Made by a program: the position numbers and the translations under genes. A DNA stretch of 10,299 bases from Dehalococcoidia bacterium (GTDB taxonomy: Bacteria; Chloroflexota; Dehalococcoidia; SAR202; UBA11138). The stretch lies in assembly GCA_012270625.1 (NCBI GenBank), contig JAAXHZ010000223.1:1-10299 (forward strand), in the 5' to 3' direction. The stretch's first letter is position 1; each line of letters starts with the position of its first letter. Positions 1 through 7,550 of the stretch are shown here, piece by piece. A model generated the notes under the pieces. It was not told where the DNA came from. It made no database searches and was given only the letters and a program-made list of their open reading frames with translations.

Positions 1-24
1 CCCGGGCGACGACAGCGCTTCTGA

Positions 25-1008
25 CTAGCTCCGCCAGACCTGCCTGTTAGCGATCTCCGAGTCGTACACCTCGAACGCTCGCTCTACGAATTCACGTGGC
101 AGATCGTCTCGGTCCGCGACCTCGGCAAGCTCAAGCAGCCTTGCGTAGGAGGTCGCGACGGGCAGCGTCGATGCGACCGTCGGAGACGCCAGCGCGAATT
201 TGATCGCCCACGTCCCAACGTCGCCTCCGAACTCCCGCAGCCCGTCCTCCAGCGCCTCCCGCCCTCTCCTGTGCCGCTCGAAAGCCTCTTGCCTCATCCT
301 TTGGTTAAGGTTGGCTGTCGCCTCGTCTCCTGCATCGACGTTTTCCAACGCCCCGGACGCGCTCGGATCATACGCGATTATCGCGGTCGTCGTATCTTGT
401 GCTCTCCGTATGAGATTCCGACCGGGCTGCTGCTCTAACATCCCAAAGGTCATCTCAACTGCGGACACATGTCTGTGGTCGATAGCTCCTTCTCCGGTCT
501 CCTCCGACTCTGGGGTGTCGTCCAGCATGACTCCGTAGTACCGCGCCTTGCCTGCCGCCACTAGATCATCCAGCATACCGAACAGCTCGTCGTCGTCGAT
601 CACATCCGGGTCTGGATGATGCAGCATAAACAGGTCGATGTAATCGGTATCGAGCCTGCGGAGGCTCTGCTCACACGCATACTGGATGAATCCCGGAGTC
701 CACCTCTGCGACTTACCTCGCTCGCTGGGGTCGATGACAGGCCGGTAGAAGTCGTATCCTGCCTTGGTCGAGATCACTATGTCGTGTCGTCGCCGGCCCA
801 GCGCGCGCGCAAGCACCCTTTCGCCGTACCCTTCAGTGTAAGAGTCGGCTGTGTCGAAGTACGTGAAACCCATGTCGAACGCGCGCGCGAGGAGGTTGAC
901 GGTATCCTGCTCTGTGACGTGACCATAGTCGCTGGTTGCCAGCGGTCGCAGGGGCACGCCTATCTCTGAGACGGTAAGCTCGGTGTTGGCTATCTGGCGG
1001 TACTTCAA
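25..1008 (-). CDS. Aldo/keto reductase family oxidoreductase
   Basis: Predicted NAD(P)H-dependent reductase of carbonyl compounds, cytoplasmic, with the usual (beta/alpha)8 barrel length of 327 aa. The catalytic tetrad is visible: Asp52 in YFDTAD, Tyr57, Lys82 in ISTKAG and His130 in DLFMLHHPDPD. The N-terminal MKYRQIANTELTVSEIG and the C-terminal stretch around ALASPTVASTLPVATS are typical of the family. The start is a TTG (1006-1008), chosen because the family N-terminus begins exactly there and the next in-frame ATG (Met46) would remove the first beta strands. No strong Shine-Dalgarno precedes it. Residues 18-25 (VPLRPLAT) diverge from the glycine-rich strand usual at that place. It lies 76 bases downstream of the DUF1802 gene on the same strand and may be co-transcribed with it. 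The family call is secure; the substrate is unknown. Confidence 0.9.
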   Translation of the reverse strand: MKYRQIANTELTVSEIGVPLRPLATSDYGHVTEQDTVNLLARAFDMGFTYFDTADSYTEGYGERVLARALGRRRHDIVISTKAGYDFYRPVIDPSERGKSQRWTPGFIQYACEQSLRRLDTDYIDLFMLHHPDPDVIDDDELFGMLDDLVAAGKARYYGVMLDDTPESEETGEGAIDHRHVSAVEMTFGMLEQQPGRNLIRRAQDTTTAIIAYDPSASGALENVDAGDEATANLNQRMRQEAFERHRRGREALEDGLREFGGDVGTWAIKFALASPTVASTLPVATSYARLLELAEVADRDDLPREFVERAFEVYDSEIANRQVWRS

Positions 1009-1084
1009 ACTTAGAGTCGCTAGCGTCAGGTCAAAGCGGATGGGAAAACAGAACTCGGAATAGCCTCCAGAGGAGAAGCAGACC

Positions 1085-1678
1085 CTAGACGGCCGTCGCC
1101 ATCGCTCCCAGCGCAGACCTGACGAGCTCGCACTGTCGCTCGAATTCCGCGTCGTCCATGACAGGCGCTATGGTCCCCAGCGGGACCTCTTGCCCCAGCT
1201 CCACCCACGACTTGCATCCTGAGTACTCATCGAGCACTGGCAGCGCCTGAGGCTGTTCCATCTCGAAGACGCGCAGCAGAGCCACGGTTAGCGGCTGCTT
1301 CGGACGCCAGTGCAGCCGCTTGTGGGCGTAGTCATCCGTCCAGATGTGGTAGTCGGAGATGGTATCCAGCGCAGACTCGTCTCTGATCTCGAACCTGTCC
1401 ACGACTTGGCAGAAGTACGCCAGCTCAACCACGCCCGGCGTATCGTCTTCGTCCACGGTCTCTCGCAGCGTCTCGTGATGCTCGGACTTGATAAGCTCGG
1501 CCTTCTGATGCAGGTATGTCGGAAACAGCAGGAACTCAGGATGGACCAGCCTGAAGTCACGGTCGTCGTGGTGTATGCCGCCCTTGCGCAGTATCAGCGC
1601 CTGCTCACCCTGTCCGAGAGCCTTGACCGCGACCGCCCACTCTTTGAGTGCCATATCTGAAGCATGTGGAAGGATCAT
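1085..1678 (-). CDS. DUF1802 family protein
   Basis: Protein of unknown function that I recognise as DUF1802 from the block ALKEWAVAVKALGQGEQALI, followed by LRKGGI and HPEFLLFPTYLHQ. The N-terminal half is the conserved part. Further on there is an acidic stretch and then ELAYFCQV and WRPKQPL. There is no signal peptide or membrane segment, so it is probably cytoplasmic. The frame is open to an ATG at 1706-1708, but that ATG lies inside the broken antitoxin frame upstream. I prefer ATG 1676-1678 (protein of 197 aa), which has AGAGGT six bases before it; ATG 1652-1654, directly before ALKEWAV, is the other option. The gene stands between the toxin-antitoxin relic and the aldo/keto reductase. 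The family call is good, the role is unknown and the start is uncertain by up to 18 codons. Confidence 0.85.
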   Translation of the reverse strand: MILPHASDMALKEWAVAVKALGQGEQALILRKGGIHHDDRDFRLVHPEFLLFPTYLHQKAELIKSEHHETLRETVDEDDTPGVVELAYFCQVVDRFEIRDESALDTISDYHIWTDDYAHKRLHWRPKQPLTVALLRVFEMEQPQALPVLDEYSGCKSWVELGQEVPLGTIAPVMDDAEFERQCELVRSALGAMATAV

Positions 1679-1684
1679 ATTGAG

Positions 1685-1690
1685 ACCTCT
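1685..1690 (-). promoter_or_regulatory. Ribosome binding site deciding the DUF1802 start
   Basis: On the minus strand AGAGGT is followed by CTCAAT and then ATG at 1676-1678. This is the best Shine-Dalgarno match among the three possible starts of DUF1802 (1708, 1678, 1654). It begins just after the TAG that ends the antitoxin relic. Confidence 0.5.
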
Positions 1691-1692
1691 TG

Positions 1693-1794
1693 CTATGGCT
1701 TCGCGCATTTATCGGCTTTCTGGGCCTCTATTACTTCACGATCGTCGGGTGTGAATCGCTTGGTGAGTTCGCTGAATTTATGGCGTCCGCTCAT
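1693..1794 (-). pseudogene. Relic of a HigA/XRE-type antitoxin, N-terminal part only
   Basis: A 33-codon frame starting ATG at 1792-1794 and ending TAG at 1693-1695. The peptide begins MSGRHKFSELTKRFTPDDRE and continues with an acidic and basic helix. This is the characteristic start of antitoxins paired with Gp49/HigB-type toxins (HKFSELTK, then a xxPExRxR-like turn, then a charged helix). An intact antitoxin runs to about 90-110 aa with a helix-turn-helix in the second half; here the frame stops after ADKCAKP and no helix-turn-helix follows in any frame before DUF1802. Its ATG shares one base with the TAA of the toxin relic, the normal arrangement for this operon type. It could be translated as a short peptide, but I read it as decayed. 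Confidence 0.65.
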
Positions 1795-1928
1795 TACAGC
1801 AAGCCCTCCTCTCGCAATTCGGTGATGTATTCATCGTACAGGTCATCAGCTATCCGCGCATAGCTGTCATAGAACCGATCGTCACCAGTCTTGTCACCAC
1901 CTGTCAACAGTATAGCAGTTCGTATGGT
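1794..1928 (-). pseudogene. Relic of a Gp49/HigB-like (RelE superfamily) toxin, C-terminal part only
   Basis: An open stretch of 44 codons ending in TAA (1794-1796). Its peptide includes TIRTAILLTGGDKTGDDRFY, then a charged helix ending TELREEGLL. The block AILLTGGDKTG followed by YDxYxxIADxLYDEY is the usual C-terminus of phage-derived Gp49-like toxins (PF05973), which cleave mRNA at the ribosome. Upstream the frame is closed by TGA at 1929-1931, and the expected preceding strands (about 60-70 residues with the catalytic face) are not seen in any frame before the SDR promoter. The toxin is therefore 5'-truncated and should be inactive. The antitoxin relic overlaps its stop by one base. The family call rests on recalled motifs only. 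Confidence 0.65.
1909..1917 (-). promoter_or_regulatory. Possible extended -10 promoter reading toward DUF1802
   Basis: On the minus strand the sequence reads TGCTATACT, a TGN extended -10 with a good -10 hexamer. It lies inside the toxin relic (codons for A-I-L). No convincing -35 is seen. The same ten bases, TGCTATACTG, occur at the likely cyclase promoter (9999-10008). Transcription from here would cross the antitoxin relic and enter DUF1802. Confidence 0.3.
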
Positions 1929-1935
1929 TCAATTC

Positions 1936-1981
1936 TTGCGTCCCCTGCCTATGATGATACAATCACCGCGATTACTATAAT
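1936..1981 (+). promoter_or_regulatory. Sigma-70-like promoter for the SDR-DUF2332-hydroxylase unit
   Basis: TTGCGT at 1936-1941 and TACAAT at 1958-1963 are 16 bases apart, a good -35/-10 pair. A perfect TATAAT follows at 1976-1981, without a clear -35 at the right distance, and could be the -10 actually used. The stretch is markedly AT-richer than its surroundings and lies 20-70 bases before the SDR start codon. Confidence 0.45.
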
Positions 1982-2003
1982 CACTTGAAACTAGGGGATA
2001 GAC

Positions 2004-2753
2004 ATGAGACTAGAAGGCAAGGTAGCGCTGATATCGGGCGGCGCGCGCGGTCAGGGATCGGCCGAAGGCCAGCTATTCGTGGACGAGGGCGCAAAGGTTG
2101 TGCTTGCGGACATCTTGGACGTAGAAGGCGAGGCGACGGCCGCGCAGATACGCGAAAACGGTGGCGAGGCCTCCTACGTACATCTCGACGTCGCTAGCGA
2201 AGACGACTGGCGAAGCGCCATCGAGTTCACTCTCCAGACCTACGGTCGGCTCGACATCCTCATTAACAACGCGGCGATATACAAGCGCACGCCGATTGTC
2301 GATACCGACGTCGAGGAGTGGCGGCAGATCATGGAGATCAACTCCACTGGTGTGTTCCTGGGCACCAAGCACGCCATCCCGGCCATGCAGCGCTCCGGCG
2401 GCGGCTCCATCATCAACATATCGTCCACCGCGGGCCTTGTTGGCAGCGGTCGAGGCAGCGCATATGGCGCGTCAAAGGGAAGCGTAAGACTCTTCACTAA
2501 GTACACCGCCATCCAGCACGCCTTGGACGGCATTCGCGCCAACTCGCTCCACCCCGGCCCCATAGATACCGAGATGATTGCCGACAACATCTCGACGCCT
2601 GAGGGTCGTGCCGAGTCTGAAGCGCGCGTCCCGTTGCGACGGATCGGTACTGTTATGGATGTGGCATACGGCGCGCTGTTCCTGGCATCTGACGAGTCCT
2701 CCTACATGACCGGCGCGGAGCTGGTCATCGACGGTGGGGTCACCGCCCGTTAG
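2004..2753 (+). CDS. Short-chain dehydrogenase/reductase (classical SDR)
   Basis: NAD(P)-dependent alcohol/ketone oxidoreductase with a Rossmann fold, 249 aa, the normal length of classical SDRs. The cofactor motif is G12-x3-G16-x-G18. Asp36 ends strand 2 and favours NAD(H). DV at 62-63 and NNAA at 88-91 follow. The catalytic set Asn113, Ser141, Tyr154 and Lys158 (YGASK) is complete, and the C-terminal ASDESSYMTGAELVIDGG block is intact. The ATG is preceded by AGGGG six bases upstream (1993-1997). It is the first gene of a tight plus-strand unit with DUF2332 and the molybdenum hydroxylase and may act on the same substrate series. The substrate cannot be told from sequence. Confidence 0.93.
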   Translation: MRLEGKVALISGGARGQGSAEGQLFVDEGAKVVLADILDVEGEATAAQIRENGGEASYVHLDVASEDDWRSAIEFTLQTYGRLDILINNAAIYKRTPIVDTDVEEWRQIMEINSTGVFLGTKHAIPAMQRSGGGSIINISSTAGLVGSGRGSAYGASKGSVRLFTKYTAIQHALDGIRANSLHPGPIDTEMIADNISTPEGRAESEARVPLRRIGTVMDVAYGALFLASDESSYMTGAELVIDGGVTAR

Positions 2754-3858
2754 CGCTGTGGTTCTTCATCAGGTCGATACCCACCAGGGCCGAGCGCGCG
2801 TCGAGCAGCTTCGACCCAAGGAACGCTCCAACGACGCGCTTTCACTGCGGTTCAAGACCTTCGCCGCCGAGGAATGCTCGGGCGACTCCGGCTTGAACGT
2901 GCTCTCGCCAACCTACGGGGCCTTATCATTGGCCGTCGCATCCAATCCCGATCTGTTGGGTCTTGCTCGCGAGTGCATGGTCGGCCAGCCGATCCCGAAT
3001 CTCTTCTTCTCAGCCGTCAAGCGTGTGCTTGCCGATTATCCAGACGACGACCTGTCGGAGCGCTATGCGAGATGCGCGAGAGATGGCCGTCCGACCCCCG
3101 ATCTCGCCCAGGTGTTCGACAGATTCTGCTCTGCGCACGATCAAGAGATACGCGAGCTCGTGCGAACACGCCGCGTCCAGACCAACGAGATCAGGCGGTG
3201 CTCCTACATGATGCCCGCGTTCGGGGTAATCGCCAATGAAAATCCCGGAAGACATCTCGCCCTGATAGACGTTGGGGCCAGCGCTGGCCTCAACTTGCTG
3301 TGGGATAGCTATCGGTACAGCTACTCTGACGGATCGACCTACGGCCCCCCGGACTCCAATGTGCTCATCGAGGCCGAGACCAGAACTCCTATGCCCTCTA
3401 TTCCCCGACAGTTTCCCCCAATCTCGTTCCGTACTGGGATCGACCTGTCTCCGGTCGATCTGGGAGACGATGAAGAGTACAACTGGATGATGGCTCTCGT
3501 ATGGCCTGACCACACCGACCGCGCTGAGCTGCTCGCTGCCGCCAGACGAATCTGGCTGGAGGATCCGCCATCAGTCCTTGCCGGTGACGCGGTCGCCCTT
3601 CTGCCTGGTGTCTTGACCCGCGTTCCTGCAGACGCCGTACTGTGTGTCTTCCACTGCCATACCCTGAATCAGTTCCCCATCGAGGCCCGCTCCGCGTTCT
3701 ACGAAGTCCTCATGCGCGAATCCGAGAGTCGCATCGTGTACCACGTCCCGTCCGAGGGAGAGCGCATGTCTGTGGATCGAATCGAGGAGCGACAATCTAC
3801 TACCATCCTGTCTGCCCGTCGCAACGCCCACGGCAGATGGATCGAATGGGATACGTGA
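2734..3858 (+). CDS. DUF2332 family protein
   Basis: Recognised as DUF2332 (PF10094) from RFKTFAAEECSGDSGL near residue 39, GQPIPNLFFSAV, and the glycine-rich block DVGASAGLNLLWDSY starting at Asp179. The latter resembles motif I of S-adenosylmethionine-dependent methyltransferases. FHCHTLNQF (from residue 306) follows, and the C-terminus ends in RRNAHGRWIEW. The biochemical role of the family is not established; a methyltransferase-like fold is an inference from the glycine-rich motif. There is no signal peptide or membrane segment. The longest frame starts at GTG 2734, overlapping the SDR by 20 bases. GTG 2758, just after the SDR stop, is equally possible, and neither has a good ribosome binding site. 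The stop is one base before the GTG of the next gene, so translation is probably coupled. Confidence 0.82.
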   Translation: MGSPPVSAVVLHQVDTHQGRARVEQLRPKERSNDALSLRFKTFAAEECSGDSGLNVLSPTYGALSLAVASNPDLLGLARECMVGQPIPNLFFSAVKRVLADYPDDDLSERYARCARDGRPTPDLAQVFDRFCSAHDQEIRELVRTRRVQTNEIRRCSYMMPAFGVIANENPGRHLALIDVGASAGLNLLWDSYRYSYSDGSTYGPPDSNVLIEAETRTPMPSIPRQFPPISFRTGIDLSPVDLGDDEEYNWMMALVWPDHTDRAELLAAARRIWLEDPPSVLAGDAVALLPGVLTRVPADAVLCVFHCHTLNQFPIEARSAFYEVLMRESESRIVYHVPSEGERMSVDRIEERQSTTILSARRNAHGRWIEWDT

Positions 3859-3859
3859 A

Positions 3860-4333
3860 GTGACCCCGTACACTCTCTCTATCGCAATAGAAGTCAACGG
3901 CCATCAGCACGAAATCGAGGTCGATACACGCTGGACTCTGCTCCACGTTCTCCGCGAAGAGCTCGGCTTGACCGGAGCCAAGCGCGGCTGCGACCGCGGG
4001 GAGTGTGGGGCTTGCACGGTTCTGTTGGACGATATGCCGATCAACGCCTGTATGATCCTGGCGGCCACGATATCAGGCAGGCATATCCGCACCGTTGAGG
4101 GGCTGTCATCCTCAGATTCGCTTCATCCAGTTCAGCAAGCCTTCCTGGAAAACGACGGCGCCCAGTGCGGCTTCTGTACTCCCGGATTCCTGATGAGCGC
4201 AACGGCCCTGCTCGAACGAAATCCTAGTCCGACCGACGATGACATCCGCTCCGCCCTCGCCGGAAACATCTGCCGGTGCAACGCCTATGGCCGCATCATA
4301 GAGTCTGTCAGGGCTGCGAGGGATGCGCTATGA
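3860..4333 (+). CDS. Molybdenum hydroxylase, 2Fe-2S (small) subunit
   Basis: Electron-transfer subunit of a xanthine dehydrogenase-family enzyme, 157 aa, the usual length. The N-terminal plant-ferredoxin-type domain binds one cluster through Cys44, Cys49, Cys52 and Cys64 (GCDRGECGACTVLLDD). The C-terminal four-helix domain binds the second through Cys103, Cys106, Cys138 and Cys140 (QCGFCTPGF and NICRCNAYGRI). Gln102 before the first of these cysteines is the residue that contacts the molybdopterin in relatives. CRCNAY replaces the more common CRCTGY. There is no twin-arginine signal, so the complex should be cytoplasmic. The start is GTG 3860 with GGGA eight bases before it. The gene ends in an ATGA overlap with the large subunit. 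Confidence 0.95.
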   Translation: MTPYTLSIAIEVNGHQHEIEVDTRWTLLHVLREELGLTGAKRGCDRGECGACTVLLDDMPINACMILAATISGRHIRTVEGLSSSDSLHPVQQAFLENDGAQCGFCTPGFLMSATALLERNPSPTDDDIRSALAGNICRCNAYGRIIESVRAARDAL

Positions 4334-6579
4334 GTGGCGTCGTTGGAACTTCGGTCCCCCGCCGCGATCTTCCGGGAAAACTCACGGGCGAGGCGAAATA
4401 TGCCGCCGACGTGCATCTCCCCGGAATGCTGATCGGTAAGATACTCCGCAGTCCACACCCGCGCGCGACAATCCAGTCGGTAGATACGACGGCCGCCCGC
4501 GAGCTGTCGGGAGTGCGTGCCGTCGTCACGCCGTTCGATGTACCGGCAGGGCACATAGCTCCCGACGTCTCGATACTCGATACCGAGGTCCGATTTGTAG
4601 GCGACGAAGTCGCCGCGGTAGCGGCGGACGACGAGTACATCGCCCAGCAAGCTCTCGACTTGATTGAAGTCGAGTACGCGCCGCTCCCGTTCGTGACCGA
4701 TCCTCGCGTGGCCATAGAGCGCGCCGCTCCTCCTGTTCACTCGGGCGGCAACCTCGTTGGCGGAGAGCCGATCGTCTTGGAAAGGGGCAGCGTTGAAGAG
4801 GGTTTCGCCGAGGCCGATGTAATAGTCGAAGATACCTTCAGCACTCCTGCACACTCCGGCGCTGCGCTCGAACCCCGCGTCGCCGTGGCGTCTTGGGACG
4901 GTGAAGACCTTACCGTATGGAAGTCAAGTCGTGGCGTCCACCAGGACCAGCTGCTCCTGTCCCTCGCGCTGGGGATCCCCAGGGAGCGCGTCCGGGTCAT
5001 CGGAGCCGCGATGGGAGCGGGATACGGCAACAAGGACGAGACACGACTGCCGGTTATAGCCGCGATTCTCGCTCAGCGCGCGGGTCGCCCAGTGAAGATC
5101 GAGGCAACCCGCGAGGAGGAGATCATCGCGGGCCGCCACAGGCACGGCACATTCACTACGGTCAGAATGGGCGTCAAGTCGGATGGCGCCGTGACCGCGG
5201 TCCACGCGGTCACAATCATGGACACCGGAGCCTATCTGTCGTCCGGTCCCGGAGTTGTCCGCAGGGCAGGGCAGGGTGCGCTGTATCTGTACCGCTGTCC
5301 CAACGTCCGCTACGACGGCTACCTCGCGTACACCAACACCCCGTCAGGCGGCTCATACCGCGCCCTCGGCGCGCCCCAGGGACACTTCGCGCTCGAGTTG
5401 ATCGCGGATCGCGCCGCCCACGCCGTTGGCATGGACCCTGTCGAGTTCCGATTGAAGAACCACGTCGGCCCCGAAGGCCAGCCTGGCGAGCGCACTTCGC
5501 CCGCCAACGAGATCGTAGATACACAGCCGCTTGAGGGCGGCATACCTTTTTCGAGCAATGGTCTTCGTGAGTGCATCGAGCGAGGCGCAGAGGCGTTCGG
5601 ATGGAACGACTATACGCCCGTATCTGAGGGCAGTCTCAAACGGGGTAGGGGAATGGCGATATTCATCTACCGTGGAGGTCCCGGTGGTCGCTCCATCGCT
5701 AGGATGCGTCTCCAGCCTGGCGGCACATTCATGCTGGTCTCAGGAGTAATGGACGTTGGCGAGGGAAGTGCGACAGTGCTGACCCAGATCGCCGCAGAGA
5801 CCCTCGGAGTGACTTACGATCAGGTGAGCGAGACCCTTGGCGACTCGGCAGTCACTCCCGACTCGCCGATAACCGCCGGTTCGACTGTGACCTTCTCCGC
5901 CGGACTCGCCGTCAAACAGGCCGCCTCCGACCTTCGCTCACGCATGTTGACCGCCGCGTCAGAGGTGCTTGACCTTCCCGTATCCGATCTCGACGTGGAT
6001 CGATGGGGTATCAGCTCGCCATCCGGGCGCAGGCTGTCATTTGCTGACCTTGCGGCGCATACCGGGCCTGTCGAGGTCGAAGCCTCAGTCTCGCCCGGCA
6101 GTACCGACTATGTCGTCAACTCGTTCGGAGCGCACTTCGCCGAGGTCGAAGTCGATACCGACACCGGAGTCGTCCGCGTTCTCCGCTATGTGGCTGCACA
6201 TGACTCCGGCCGGATACTCAACCCGCGCCTCGCGGTGAACCAGGTTGAAGGCGGCGTCTCACAGATGCTTGGATTCACCCTCACCGAACAGATGATTACC
6301 GACCCCGGCTTAGGGGCCACCCTCAATGGCAGCTTTCTCGAACACAAGAGTCCTACGATCCTCGAGTACCCTGACATCGAGGTCATATTCGCGGACGTCG
6401 TTGATCCTGTCGGTCCCTACGGCGCGAAAGCGCTTGGAGAGCCTCCCAGCGTTGGCGTCGCTCCGGCAGTGGTTAATGCGATTCGCGATGCCACCGGCGT
6501 TGAAGTTCGAGACCTCCCGGCTACCCCCGACCGAATTTTGAGCCTGTTAGAGGAGCAGGAAGCGGACAGCGCCCAATGA
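4330..6579 (+). CDS. Molybdenum hydroxylase, molybdopterin-binding (large) subunit
   Basis: Catalytic subunit of the xanthine oxidase family, which hydroxylates carbons (N-heterocycles, aldehydes, aromatic CoA esters and others) with water as oxygen source. It has 749 aa, close to family length. An a/b hammerhead domain (about residues 15-120) is followed by the two molybdopterin domains. Cofactor-loop motifs are GAAMGAGYGNKDE (225-237), SYRALGAPQ (342-350) and DVGEGS (475-480). The catalytic glutamate is Glu704 in GAKALGEPP. There is no AYRCSFR loop, so it is not a form I CO dehydrogenase. The frame is open upstream to 4276, but ATG 4330 is chosen because it forms an ATGA overlap with the small subunit, has GAGGGA six bases before it, and begins where the family begins. 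The Glu at 478, where relatives often have Gln, is noteworthy. The substrate is unknown. Confidence 0.95.
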   Translation: MSGVVGTSVPRRDLPGKLTGEAKYAADVHLPGMLIGKILRSPHPRATIQSVDTTAARELSGVRAVVTPFDVPAGHIAPDVSILDTEVRFVGDEVAAVAADDEYIAQQALDLIEVEYAPLPFVTDPRVAIERAAPPVHSGGNLVGGEPIVLERGSVEEGFAEADVIVEDTFSTPAHSGAALEPRVAVASWDGEDLTVWKSSRGVHQDQLLLSLALGIPRERVRVIGAAMGAGYGNKDETRLPVIAAILAQRAGRPVKIEATREEEIIAGRHRHGTFTTVRMGVKSDGAVTAVHAVTIMDTGAYLSSGPGVVRRAGQGALYLYRCPNVRYDGYLAYTNTPSGGSYRALGAPQGHFALELIADRAAHAVGMDPVEFRLKNHVGPEGQPGERTSPANEIVDTQPLEGGIPFSSNGLRECIERGAEAFGWNDYTPVSEGSLKRGRGMAIFIYRGGPGGRSIARMRLQPGGTFMLVSGVMDVGEGSATVLTQIAAETLGVTYDQVSETLGDSAVTPDSPITAGSTVTFSAGLAVKQAASDLRSRMLTAASEVLDLPVSDLDVDRWGISSPSGRRLSFADLAAHTGPVEVEASVSPGSTDYVVNSFGAHFAEVEVDTDTGVVRVLRYVAAHDSGRILNPRLAVNQVEGGVSQMLGFTLTEQMITDPGLGATLNGSFLEHKSPTILEYPDIEVIFADVVDPVGPYGAKALGEPPSVGVAPAVVNAIRDATGVEVRDLPATPDRILSLLEEQEADSAQ

Positions 6580-7550
6580 GACCTTTCGAGCTTTTAAGTC
6601 CGACCACCCTGGACACGGCTCGCGCCGCGATGGGTCAGCGTCCCGGCGAGACAGCTGTCCTCGCTGGAGGCACCGACATTCTTGGTGAAATCAAGGAGGG
6701 GACTACAGCGCCCGCCAGGCTGATAGATATATCGAGACTGGAAGGTCTCGATAGCATCCAGACTTCAGACGATGGCATCTCGATTGGCAGCCTTGTTACT
6801 TTGGCTGAAATTGAGGGAAACCACGACATCCAGAGAGGCTATCTCGCCCTGTCTCAGGCAGCTGCTTCGGTTGCTACCCCCCAGATACGGAACGTCGGGA
6901 CCCTGGGAGGCAATCTCTGCCAGCGGCCTCGATGCTGGTACTATCGCAGCCCGCTGTTCGACTGTCTCAAGAAGGGGGGCGACACCTGCTTCGCGGTTGC
7001 CGGACTGAATAAGTACCACGCAATTTTCGGCGGAGACGGCTGCCACATCGTCCACCCTTCGGACACCGCCGTAGCCCTAACTGCCCTGGATGCGTCAGTT
7101 GAGGCATACGGCGCTCGGGGCCTGAGACAGATGCCCATATCCGAGTTCTTTGTCGGCCCGGAAGCTAACATGCTGTCTGAGACGGCGTTGCGCCCGGACG
7201 AGATCGTGACAAGTATCCTGCTGCCCCCATCGGGGGACTTGCGGAGCGTCTATCTGAAGGCCAAGGAGCGGCAGGCATACGACTTCGCTCTGGTTAGCGT
7301 CGCCGCAAGCATGGTGGTTCGGGATGGCTTGGTATCCAGTGCGCGTTTTGCCCTCGGTGGTGTGGCTCCCGTGCCGTATCCTCTGCCCGAGGTCGCTGAT
7401 GCGATAGTGGGATCTCACACAGCCGATGTGAGGCCACCTGATCTGGGTCGCATCGCCGTTCGTAATGCTCGACCAATGACGGACAACGCTTACAAGGTCA
7501 GGCTGTCATCCAACCTCGTCGCGAGAGCTGTTGCGACTCTACTGAATTGA
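6576..7550 (+). CDS. Molybdenum hydroxylase, FAD-binding subunit with a likely 4Fe-4S cluster
   Basis: Passes electrons from the iron-sulfur clusters to the final acceptor through FAD; 324 aa. The FAD motifs are AGGTDILGEIK (30-40) and TPQIRNVGTLGGNL (101-114). Between them and the HPSD motif (160-163) lies a cysteine-rich insert: CQRPRCWYYR, then Cys130, Cys138 and Cys156. This pattern is that of the E. coli PaoB (YagS) type, where such cysteines hold a 4Fe-4S cluster; Cys120, 130, 138 and 156 are the likely ligands, with Cys115 also present. The CO-dehydrogenase-like C-terminal domain follows, including LKAKERQAYDFALVSVAAS. The ATG overlaps the large-subunit stop (ATGA) and has only a distant AGGA, consistent with coupling. 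Gene order is 2Fe-2S, molybdopterin, FAD, unlike paoABC. Confidence 0.93.
   Translation: MRPFELLSPTTLDTARAAMGQRPGETAVLAGGTDILGEIKEGTTAPARLIDISRLEGLDSIQTSDDGISIGSLVTLAEIEGNHDIQRGYLALSQAAASVATPQIRNVGTLGGNLCQRPRCWYYRSPLFDCLKKGGDTCFAVAGLNKYHAIFGGDGCHIVHPSDTAVALTALDASVEAYGARGLRQMPISEFFVGPEANMLSETALRPDEIVTSILLPPSGDLRSVYLKAKERQAYDFALVSVAASMVVRDGLVSSARFALGGVAPVPYPLPEVADAIVGSHTADVRPPDLGRIAVRNARPMTDNAYKVRLSSNLVARAVATLLN

Noticed and set aside
1026..1217. Minus-strand 63-codon open frame
   Set aside because: Mostly a frame-shifted shadow of the DUF1802 C-terminus, without a motif.
1902..1907. TTGACA on the minus strand as a -35 box
   Set aside because: It is a perfect hexamer, but no -10-like sequence lies 15-19 bases further along the minus strand.
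4276..4329. Upstream extension of the large subunit by 18 codons
   Set aside because: The added residues overlap the small-subunit gene and do not resemble the family; ATG 4330 has a ribosome binding site and an ATGA junction.
4917..5534. Plus-strand 205-codon open frame in the large subunit
   Set aside because: Arginine-rich shadow frame of the molybdopterin subunit, a GC-rich codon artefact.
3860..7550. CO dehydrogenase (coxSLM)
   Set aside because: Gene order S-L-M and absence of the AYRCSFR active-site loop argue against form I; the FAD subunit is PaoB-like.
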